Assembly (NCBI GenBank): GCA_028293055.1
Contig: JAQGLD010000020.1
Location: forward strand, 1 to 22,590
DNA from: Alphaproteobacteria bacterium
GTDB taxonomy: Bacteria; Pseudomonadota; Alphaproteobacteria; Sphingomonadales; Sphingomonadaceae
Direction of reading: 5' to 3'
Length of the DNA: 22,590 bases
Numbering within the stretch: position 1 is the first letter of the stretch; the number at the start of each line of letters is the position of its first letter. Both the position numbers and the translations under genes were made by a program. Positions 16,415 to 22,590 of the stretch are shown piece by piece. The notes beneath the pieces were generated by a model. It made no database searches, had not been told where the DNA came from, and saw only the letters and a program-made list of their open reading frames with translations.

Positions 16415-17089
16415 CTAGACCATCGTCTCGAGACGCGTGAAACGCACGGCCATGATCTCGCTTGTGGACACCTCGCCGTCATAGTCCTTCTCGACGACGC
16501 TGAGCTTCTGGACTTCGTCGCCGCCGAGCGGAATCACCATGCGGCCGCCTGGAGCCAATTGGTCGACCAGCGCCTGGGGCGGCGCGGAGGCGGCAGCGGT
16601 GACCAGGATTCGATCAAAAGGTGCGTGCTCGACCCAACCGCGGGAGCCGTCGCCGACTCGGATTTCAACCTCATGGCCGAGCGAGCCGAGCCGCATCTTC
16701 GCGCCTTCGGCGAATTCCTCGACGATCTCGACGCTCCAGATCCTGGCGCCGAGCTCGGCCACGACGGCGGCCTGGTAGCCAAGGCCGGTGCCAATCTCGA
16801 GCACGCGCTGACCGGGCTCGATCGCGAGCAGATCGAGCATAAGAGCGGCAATGAAGGGCTGGGAGATGGTCTTGTCGAAGCCGATCGGCAGTGGAGTGTC
16901 CTGATAGGCGACGGCCGCGAGCTGAGGCGGGACGAACAGGTGCCGGGGCACCTGGAGCAGGGCGTCGCGCAACTGGCCGTCGACGAGGTCGGTGCCGATC
17001 TCGTCGCTTGCCAGGTCGAAATGCATGTCGATCAGCTCGACCATATGGCGTCGGAGGATCGCGAGATGCTGCTCGGTCATCGGCTTCAT
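16415..17089 (-). CDS. pcm: Protein-L-isoaspartate O-methyltransferase
   Basis: A 224-residue cytosolic SAM-dependent enzyme that methylates damaged L-isoaspartyl residues so they can be repaired. TISQPFI (74-80) is the family signature. VLEIGTGLGYQ (96-106) and GDGSRGW (146-152) form the SAM fold. ATG 17089 gives MKPMTEQHLAILRRHMVEL, with ATG 17080 as an alternative. The frame is open to a GTG at 17167, but the extra residues are low-complexity and coincide with a hairpin, so they are not included. No clear Shine-Dalgarno is visible. The EAL gene follows about 100 bases downstream. Some relatives are called PimT; the activity prediction is the same. Confidence 0.9.
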   Translation of the reverse strand: MKPMTEQHLAILRRHMVELIDMHFDLASDEIGTDLVDGQLRDALLQVPRHLFVPPQLAAVAYQDTPLPIGFDKTISQPFIAALMLDLLAIEPGQRVLEIGTGLGYQAAVVAELGARIWSVEIVEEFAEGAKMRLGSLGHEVEIRVGDGSRGWVEHAPFDRILVTAAASAPPQALVDQLAPGGRMVIPLGGDEVQKLSVVEKDYDGEVSTSEIMAVRFTRLETMV

Positions 17090-17135
17090 TACCGCAATTT
17101 CGGGAGCCGGTGCGCCTCGCGCAAGGGGAATGTCA

Positions 17136-17165
17136 GGGGCCGACGCCCGGTTGGGCGCCGACCCC
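17136..17165. repeat. Imperfect palindrome upstream of pcm
   Basis: Bases 17136-17148 pair with 17153-17165 around a GGTT loop: 11 of 13 pairs match, with the core CGCCC/GGGCG. It lies 47 bases before the pcm ATG on the minus strand and after the LysE gene. There is no T-run on either strand, so it is not a classical terminator. It may be a REP-like element or part of the pcm leader. Confidence 0.5.
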
Positions 17166-17188
17166 ACCCCCGTTACGCGACTCGAGGG

Positions 17189-17205
17189 GCCGGCGCTAAG
17201 CCGGC
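17189..17205. repeat. Short perfect inverted repeat between LysE gene and pcm
   Basis: GCCGGC (17189-17194) and GCCGGC (17200-17205) are self-complementary arms around GCTAA. No T-run follows on either strand. Together with the larger palindrome at 17136 it makes the 196-base LysE-pcm gap unusually structured. No gene or clear promoter is seen in this gap. Confidence 0.4.
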
Positions 17206-17285
17206 ACCGAAGCTAATGCCTTGATTCGGTTGAGACTCGGCTGAATGGACCTGTCAGCCGCGGTTCAGCCACTGAAGCCGTTTCA

Positions 17286-17906
17286 TCAGGTCCGGCTCAG
17301 CGCGAGCTTCACGCCGAACAGCAGAAACACCCCGCCGGTAAGTCGGTCCAGCGCCCGGATCGTGCCCGGCCGCCTCAGCGCCCGCCCAAGCGGTGCCGTA
17401 GCGCCGATCAGCAGCGCGAACCAGGCCAGCCCCAGCATCACATGGATGGTCGCCAGCAGCAGGGTCATCGCGCGAACGTCCACCCCGGCGGGGATGAATT
17501 GCGGCAGGAAGGATATGTAGAAGATACCGACCTTGGGGTTGAGCAGGTTGGTGAGCAGCCCGCGCTGGAGCCAGACCGACGCTTCGCCTGCCCGCACCGT
17601 GTCGGGTTGGTCGAGCTCGGTCCGCTGCGTGCGGATCAGCTGCACACCGAGCCAGACGAGATAGGCGGCGCCGATCCATTTCAACGCGCGATAGGCCAGC
17701 GTCGAGGCCTGGAGCAACGCACCGAGGCCGAATGCCACGATCGTACCCCAGGCCAGGCAGCCGAGGCCGATGCCCAGTGCCGCGGCGAAGGCCTTGCGCT
17801 TGCCCTCCGCCGCGGCCGTCCTGAGGACTAGGGCGGTATCGAGGCCTGGAGTGATGGTCAGCAGGGTCGCCGCCGCGGTGAACGCGATCAACGATCCCGC
17901 CGGCAT
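17286..17906 (-). CDS. LysE/RhtB-family amino-acid exporter
   Basis: A 206-residue inner-membrane protein with about six hydrophobic segments. ITPGLDTALVLR (18-29) is the family's conserved first-helix loop, and LLNPKVGIFYISFLPQF (120-136) its second signature. The family exports amino acids and related metabolites such as lysine, threonine, homoserine, cysteine or O-acetylserine using the proton gradient. The ATG overlaps the cysK stop by one base (TGATG), so it is translationally coupled to a cysteine-forming enzyme. By analogy with E. coli EamB (YfiK), cysteine or O-acetylserine is a reasonable guess for the substrate. The frame is intact. Confidence 0.9.
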   Translation of the reverse strand: MPAGSLIAFTAAATLLTITPGLDTALVLRTAAAEGKRKAFAAALGIGLGCLAWGTIVAFGLGALLQASTLAYRALKWIGAAYLVWLGVQLIRTQRTELDQPDTVRAGEASVWLQRGLLTNLLNPKVGIFYISFLPQFIPAGVDVRAMTLLLATIHVMLGLAWFALLIGATAPLGRALRRPGTIRALDRLTGGVFLLFGVKLALSRT

Positions 17907-18829
17907 CAGCCCTGCTCGGGCAGGAAGTCGGGCACCGAGAGGTAGCGCTCACCGGTGTCGTAGTTGAACGTGAGGATGCGGCTGCCGGCGGGAAGCTCCT
18001 CGAGCTTCTGGCGGACTGCGGCGAGGCTCGCGCCCGAACTGATCCCGACGAGCACCCCTTCCTCGCGGGCGCAGCGCCGCGCCATCTCCTTGGCGTCGGC
18101 AGGGTCGACCAGGATGGTGCCGTCGAGGACGCTGGTGTGGAGATTGGCCGGGATGAAGCCGGCGCCGATGCCCTGGATCGGGTGCGGGCCTGGCTGTCCG
18201 CCCGAGATGACCGGGGACAAAGTCGGCTCGACCGCGAACACCTTGAGGCCTGGCCATTCCTTCTTGAGCACTTCGGCGCAAGCGGTGATATGGCCGCCGG
18301 TGCCGACCCCGGTGATCAGAACATCGATCGGGCTGTCGCGGAAATCCTCGAGTATCTCCTGCGCCGTGGTGCGGACATGGACATCGATATTGGCCGGGTT
18401 CTCGAACTGCTGAGGCATCCAGCTGCCCTCGATCTCTCCGAGTAGCTCCTTGGCGCGCTCGATCGCACCCTTCATGCCCTTTTCCTTGGGGGTGAGGTCG
18501 AAGGTCGCGCCGTAAGCGAGCATCAGCCGGCGCCGCTCCAGGCTCATGCTCTCGGGCATGACCAGGATGATCTTGTATCCCTTGACCGCCGCGACCATCG
18601 CAAGGCCGATGCCGGTATTGCCGCTGGTCGGCTCGATGATCGTACCGCCCGCCTTGAGCGCGCCGGTGCGCTCGGCATCCTCCACCATCGACAGGCCGAT
18701 GCGGTCCTTGATCGATCCGCCCGGATTGGAGCGCTCGGATTTCACCCAGACCTCGGCATCGCCGAACAGGCGGTTGATTCGGATATGCGGGGTGTTGCCG
18801 ATCGTCTCGAGAATGTTGGCAGCTCTCAT
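17906..18829 (-). CDS. cysK: Cysteine synthase A (O-acetylserine sulfhydrylase)
   Basis: A 307-residue PLP enzyme that makes cysteine from O-acetylserine and sulfide. Lys41 in [10 protein letters not shown] is the Schiff-base lysine. TSGNTG (68-73) binds the substrate carboxylate. GVGTGGH (174-180) holds the cofactor phosphate, and GISSGA (262-267) and DTGERYLS (291-298) complete the fold. The frame is open far upstream, but ATG 18829 gives the canonical start [14 protein letters not shown]. It also overlaps the upstream MFS stop by four bases (ATGA). The LysE-type exporter gene begins within its stop. This is CysK rather than CysM or a cystathionine beta-synthase because there is no extra domain; the A/B distinction is from overall similarity only. 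Confidence 0.96.
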   Translation of the reverse strand: MRAANILETIGNTPHIRINRLFGDAEVWVKSERSNPGGSIKDRIGLSMVEDAERTGALKAGGTIIEPTSGNTGIGLAMVAAVKGYKIILVMPESMSLERRRLMLAYGATFDLTPKEKGMKGAIERAKELLGEIEGSWMPQQFENPANIDVHVRTTAQEILEDFRDSPIDVLITGVGTGGHITACAEVLKKEWPGLKVFAVEPTLSPVISGGQPGPHPIQGIGAGFIPANLHTSVLDGTILVDPADAKEMARRCAREEGVLVGISSGASLAAVRQKLEELPAGSRILTFNYDTGERYLSVPDFLPEQG

Positions 18830-20124
18830 GTCTTCAACTCCCTTGCCTCGTCCGAGGCGTTGATAATGGGTGCTTCGCCCGCCTTTTTGGGCACATCGAA
18901 GCTCCGCGCAAGCCGCAGCTCGGGGAAGATGCGCGCCCACAACAGGGTGATCGCGACCGCTCCGATCCCACCTGCGATCACTGCCGTCACTGGACCGATC
19001 AGAGCCGCGAGGAAACCCGATTCGGCTTCGCCGAGCTCGTTCGACGCCGAAATGAACAGGGTGGACGCCGCCCCGACCCGGCCGCGCATCTCGTTGGGGG
19101 TGTGGAGCTGGATCAGCGACTGGCGGACATAGACGGAGAGCATGTCTGCGGCGCCGAGCAGAGCGAGACAGGCCAGCGACAACGGCATCCAGCGCGAAAG
19201 GCCGAAGCCGATCGTAGCCCCGCCGAAGACTCCGACCGCGACCAGCATCTTGACCCCGACATCGTGCTTCAGCGGCCGGTAGGAGAACAAGATCGCAGTG
19301 AGGGTGGCGCCGATCGCGGGCGCGGCGCGGAGATGTCCCAAACCCTCGGGGCCCGCATGAAGGATGTCTCGGGCGAAGACGGGCAGCATCGCGGTGGCGC
19401 CACCGAGAAGGACGGCGAACAGGTCGAGCGAGATCGCGCCGAGCACCAGCCGGTTCTGCCGGACATAATGGAGTCCGTCGACCATTTGCTGCCATGGGTT
19501 GCGTGTGCGATCGATCTCGGTCCGCTCGATCGGCCGGATCATGAACATGCAGATCAACGAGATCAGGCACAGTCCGCCGCTGACCGCATAGGGCATATGC
19601 GGCGCCCAGGCATAGAGATAGCCGCCGAGCGCGGGTCCGGCGATCGCTCCCGACTGCCAGGCAATCGAGCTCATCGCGATCGCGCGCGGCAGTATCTCGC
19701 GCGGGACGAGGTTGGGCGCGAGCGCGCCAAGGGCCGGGCCGGCAAAGGCGCGGGCGACTCCGAGCAACCCGGCGACGGCAAAGAGATCCGCCAAGGTGGT
19801 CGTCCCAGCCCAGGCGAGCCAGCCGAGGATCGCAGCGCAGATCAGTTCGAGCCCGATCGCGGCGCGGGCGATGACCCGCCGGTCGATGCGATCGGCGGTC
19901 CAGCCGGTCACGAGGGTGAGAAGAAACAGCGGGACGAACTGGACCAGACCGATAAGGCCGAGCTGCAGCGCCGCCTCGTGGGTATCCATGGTCCGGCGCG
20001 CGATATCGTAAACCTGCCAGCCGATCACGATGACCATGCTCATCTGGGCGATGGTCGAGGCGAGCCGGGCGGTCCAGTAGTAGCGGAAGTCGCGGATCGC
20101 GAAAGGATGGCGGGAGGGAGCCAT
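18826..20124 (-). CDS. MFS transporter, EntS/MFS_3-like
   Basis: A 432-residue inner-membrane protein with about 12 hydrophobic segments. Its start, [21 protein letters not shown], is typical of the MFS_3 group that includes the enterobactin exporter EntS. The loop [10 protein letters not shown] (about 75-84) is the MFS motif A, and RPIERTE marks the central cytoplasmic loop. Substrate unknown. ATG 20124 is preceded by no clear Shine-Dalgarno; a GTG ten codons upstream is an alternative start. The stop overlaps cysK by four bases. The coupling suggests a link with sulfur or amino-acid efflux, but the family alone does not show it. Confidence 0.88.
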   Translation of the reverse strand: MAPSRHPFAIRDFRYYWTARLASTIAQMSMVIVIGWQVYDIARRTMDTHEAALQLGLIGLVQFVPLFLLTLVTGWTADRIDRRVIARAAIGLELICAAILGWLAWAGTTTLADLFAVAGLLGVARAFAGPALGALAPNLVPREILPRAIAMSSIAWQSGAIAGPALGGYLYAWAPHMPYAVSGGLCLISLICMFMIRPIERTEIDRTRNPWQQMVDGLHYVRQNRLVLGAISLDLFAVLLGGATAMLPVFARDILHAGPEGLGHLRAAPAIGATLTAILFSYRPLKHDVGVKMLVAVGVFGGATIGFGLSRWMPLSLACLALLGAADMLSVYVRQSLIQLHTPNEMRGRVGAASTLFISASNELGEAESGFLAALIGPVTAVIAGGIGAVAITLLWARIFPELRLARSFDVPKKAGEAPIINASDEARELKT

Positions 20125-20180
20125 GGCCGGCGGCTTAGGGGGGCGTTGCACATGCTGCAACTGCGAACTGGAGGGCCCGG

Positions 20181-21572
20181 TCAATTGAGCTGCTGCGCGG
20201 GCTGATGCTCGCGGATTTCGATCACTTTCGGGTCCCGCAGCGCGGGGTTGAGGCGCGCAACGCTGCACAGGCCGGCCACGATGGCGAGGGCGGCCGACAC
20301 AAGCGGCGGCGTCATTCCGCCCCCGAGACCAAAGGCGAGCAGCGCGGCCACGACGGTCGCTCCGAGCGTTTGCCCGGTCATCCGGGTGGTGGCGATCAGG
20401 CCCCCGGCCGACGCGGCGCGCTCGCGCGGCGCCGATCCGATGATCAGCCGCGCATTCGGCGACAGGAACAGGCCGAAGCCCGCGCCGCACAGCGCCATTC
20501 GCCAGGCCACCTCGAAATAATGAGGCTGCGCGGGCAGCCAGGCAATGAGCAGCAGAGCCGTCGTTGCGATCGCCATGCCGATGCCACCGAGTATTCCCGC
20601 AGGCACTCGGTCCGACAGCGCGCCCGCGGCAGGCGCGACGAACATAGTAGTGAGCGGCCACGGCGCTAGCATCGCCCCTACCTGGCCCGGGGTGAATCCG
20701 AAATGTTCGAGTCGGAAAGGCATGGATAGGATCAGGGTCATGGTGGCGATGAACGCGGTGAAGGCGCCCAGCGTCGACAGGGCGAAGACCGGACGGGCGA
20801 GCAGGTCGACCGGCATGATCGGCCTTTCCTCCTGCCTTTCGCGGCGGACAAAGATCGATCCGACAATCAGCCCGGCGCCGACGATCGCTGTGGAGACGAC
20901 CGGGCTGTCGCCGTGCACGCCGCTTTCGAGGCCCGAGATGATCAGGCCGAAGGTGGCGGCGCAGAGCACCGCGCCGAGGAGGTCGAAGGGTTCGGCGCGC
21001 GGTTCGGGATCGGGCAGCCATCGCCCGAGCAGAAGCGAAACCAGGGCAAAGGGCGCGGCGGCTGCGAAGACCCAGGGCCAGCTGCCGAAGCCGAGGATGA
21101 GTCCGCCCATGGTCGGAGCGAGCGCCGATGCGCTGGACACGACGACGCTGTTGATGCCGAGCCCGCGGCCGAGCTGGTCGGAGGGATAGATTGAGCGCAC
21201 CAGCGCCGACGAGACACTGAGGGCAGCGCCAGCGCCGAGCGCTTGCACCGCTCGGACCACGAGCAGAAAGGGCAGGCTGTTGGCGAAGAAGCACAGGATC
21301 GTCGCCGCGGTGAAGACGATCTGTCCGACCTGGTAGAGCCTTCGATGGCCGAGGCGGTCGCCGAGCGCCGAGAAAGGCAGAAGGGTCATGACCAGGACAA
21401 GCTGGTAGATCGTCACCACCAGCACCGCGGCCGAGCTGTCGACGCGAAGATCGCGGGCAATCGTGGGCAAGGCCACCGACGGGATCGCTCCGTCGATCAC
21501 AACCAGAGCGGTACCGAACGAAATCGCTGCGATCGCCAGGTAACGGCGCGGGGTGGGCAGTCCCTCGGTCAT
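20181..21572 (-). CDS. MFS transporter, DHA2 (14-helix) type
   Basis: A 463-residue inner-membrane drug:proton antiporter-like protein. VVIDGAIPSVALPTIARDL in the first helix matches the DHA2 motif with an acidic residue. GDRLGHRR is motif A, and RAVQALGAGAAL resembles the motif B region with its conserved Arg. The number of hydrophobic stretches fits 13-14 helices. It lies 45 bases downstream of the helicase gene and 56 bases upstream of the second MFS gene, all on one strand. It belongs to a different MFS family from its neighbour, so the two are not a recent tandem duplication. No TetR- or MarR-type regulator is nearby. Substrate unknown. Confidence 0.9.
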   Translation of the reverse strand: MTEGLPTPRRYLAIAAISFGTALVVIDGAIPSVALPTIARDLRVDSSAAVLVVTIYQLVLVMTLLPFSALGDRLGHRRLYQVGQIVFTAATILCFFANSLPFLLVVRAVQALGAGAALSVSSALVRSIYPSDQLGRGLGINSVVVSSASALAPTMGGLILGFGSWPWVFAAAAPFALVSLLLGRWLPDPEPRAEPFDLLGAVLCAATFGLIISGLESGVHGDSPVVSTAIVGAGLIVGSIFVRRERQEERPIMPVDLLARPVFALSTLGAFTAFIATMTLILSMPFRLEHFGFTPGQVGAMLAPWPLTTMFVAPAAGALSDRVPAGILGGIGMAIATTALLLIAWLPAQPHYFEVAWRMALCGAGFGLFLSPNARLIIGSAPRERAASAGGLIATTRMTGQTLGATVVAALLAFGLGGGMTPPLVSAALAIVAGLCSVARLNPALRDPKVIEIREHQPAQQLN

Positions 21573-21617
21573 TTGTCCCCGTTGCGGGTTGAGGCGCCCC
21601 GGGAGCGGGGGTGCCGG

Positions 21618-22590
21618 TCAGGCAAGCGTAACGAAGCTGTCGAGAACCCGTTTCCTGCCGCTATGCTCGAATTCGATCTCCAGCTTGTTGCCCTCGATCT
21701 CGGCGACCGCCCCATAGCCGAACTTGCTGTGGAAGACCCGCTGGCCGAGGCTGATGTCGGTGCGTCCGGGGTTGCCGAGGCTGACCGCGCTCGCCCGGAC
21801 CTCGATCACCCGGGGCGGCACCCGCTCGAAACCGCCGCTGACCGCGCGCTGCCAGCCCGGGCCTCGGCCCGTGCCGCGCGCCACGTCGGAGAAGGGATCT
21901 GCGCGCTCCGACCAGTTGGCGCGCCACAGGCTCTCGCCGCCGCTCATGCTGTTTTCGCTCTCGATATTGGCGTCGGGCAGCTCGGCGACGAATCGCGACG
22001 GGATGGATGAGGTCCACTGGCCGTAGATCCGCCGGTTGGCAGCGTGGAATATGAAGCACTTGCGGCGTGCCCTTGTGATCGCGACATAGGCGAGGCGCCG
22101 TTCTTCCTCGAGGCTGGCATTGCCGCCTTCGTCGAGCGAACGCTGCGAGGGAAACACGCCTTCCTCCCAGCCGGCGAGGAAGACGGTCCCGAATTCGAGA
22201 CCCTTGGCGGCGTGGATGGTCATGATCGTGACCTTCTCGCGATCGCCCGATTCGTCATTCTCCATGACCAGCGAGACATGTTCGAGAAAGGCGCCGAGCG
22301 TCTCATAATCCTCCATCGCCCGGGTCAGCTCGGTCAGATTCTCGAGCCTGCCCGCGCTCTCGGCCGAACGATCCGCCTGGAGCATCGCGGTGTAGCCCGA
22401 TTCGTCGAGGACGAGCCGGGCGAGCTCGGCGTGGGGGAGAGCTTCGAGCCGGCCGCGCCAGCGCGCGAAATCGCCGACCAGATTGCCGAGCGCGCGGCGG
22501 GCGGCGCCGGTCAGCTCCTCGCTGTCGAGGATCCGGGCGGCGGCATGGCTAAGCGGAATTCCCTCGGCGCGGGCGAGCTGATGCAGCTTG
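21618..22590 (-). CDS. uvrD: UvrD/PcrA-type DNA helicase, 3' part (5' end outside window)
   Basis: The visible part is the last 323 or so residues of a superfamily 1A 3'-to-5' helicase used in nucleotide-excision and mismatch repair and in clearing RecA or stalled RNA polymerase. Motif V (VTIMTIHAAKGLEF, bases about 22191-22232) and motif VI (EEERRLAYVAITRAR, about 22065-22109) are intact. The end, GQRVFHSKFGYGAVAEI onward, is the small Tudor-like C-terminal domain that in PcrA/UvrD contacts RNA polymerase. The linker between (about bases 21830-22000) is Ser/Gly/Arg-rich and probably disordered. The frame stays open to base 22590 and the true start is off the window. RecB or Rep is unlikely because of the C-terminal domain. 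Confidence 0.94.
   Translation of the reverse strand, partial: KLHQLARAEGIPLSHAAARILDSEELTGAARRALGNLVGDFARWRGRLEALPHAELARLVLDESGYTAMLQADRSAESAGRLENLTELTRAMEDYETLGAFLEHVSLVMENDESGDREKVTIMTIHAAKGLEFGTVFLAGWEEGVFPSQRSLDEGGNASLEEERRLAYVAITRARRKCFIFHAANRRIYGQWTSSIPSRFVAELPDANIESENSMSGGESLWRANWSERADPFSDVARGTGRGPGWQRAVSGGFERVPPRVIEVRASAVSLGNPGRTDISLGQRVFHSKFGYGAVAEIEGNKLEIEFEHSGRKRVLDSFVTLA

Noticed and set aside
18826..21572. The two adjacent MFS genes as a tandem duplication
   Set aside because: Their first helices, motif contexts, lengths and apparent helix numbers differ (EntS-like versus DHA2), so they belong to separate MFS families.
21590..21616. GC-rich imperfect hairpin between the helicase and DHA2 transporter genes
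   Set aside because: It has a mismatched stem and no T-run on the relevant strand, in a very GC-rich sequence. It is too weak to call a terminator.
1..22590. tRNA, rRNA, CRISPR array, insertion sequence or integrase
   Set aside because: All gaps are short and were read on both strands. No cloverleaf, no regularly spaced repeats, no transposase motif and no direct-repeat boundaries were seen.

Overview
The window looks like core chromosome of a GC-rich alphaproteobacterium, most likely a sphingomonad (Sphingomonadales). That placement is inferred from the protein families, from the truA-fmt / recR-def neighbourhood, from an exosortase A (XrtA) locus with an EpsI-fused sortase, and from a dispersed intergenic repeat of a type I remember from sphingomonads. 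No database search was possible. Nothing in the window looks like a prophage, plasmid, insertion sequence, CRISPR array, rRNA or tRNA, and no gap without a gene exceeds about 200 bases.

Layout. (1) 1-4645, plus strand: the 3' end of an exopolysaccharide locus of the XrtA/PEP-CTERM type, with a 5'-truncated glycosyltransferase, xrtA fused to EpsI, and an asparagine-synthase-like amidotransferase. All three overlap by 1-4 bases. (2) 4588-7532: housekeeping translation and repair genes, with truA and fmt on the minus strand divergent from recR and def on the plus strand. (3) 7668-9848, minus strand: purF followed by a short-chain dehydrogenase. (4) 9995-10513: a small cysteine-rich lipoprotein. 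(5) 10531-13801, plus strand: a MerR-family regulator, an orphan beta-class DNA methyltransferase and a large acyl-CoA dehydrogenase. They are packed as one operon behind a 24-bp ACGT-repeat palindrome and end at a good rho-independent terminator. (6) 13804-17089, minus strand: prfC, a stand-alone EAL c-di-GMP phosphodiesterase and pcm. (7) 17286-22590, minus strand: a UvrD/PcrA-type helicase (5' end outside the window), two different MFS transporters, cysK and a LysE/RhtB exporter. The MFS-cysK-LysE trio is translationally coupled.

The most unusual unit is the merR-methyltransferase-acyl-CoA dehydrogenase operon. A DNA-modifying enzyme sits between a regulator and the fatty/branched-chain acyl-CoA enzyme it would be expected to control, so methylation could follow the same metabolic signal. 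The palindrome also overlaps a promoter whose -10 box lies 6 bases from the merR ATG. The def promoter has the same spacing, which suggests leaderless messages. The cysK-LysE coupling is a second unit with a readable logic (cysteine or O-acetylserine synthesis plus export). The rest is ordinary, well-conserved core genome.
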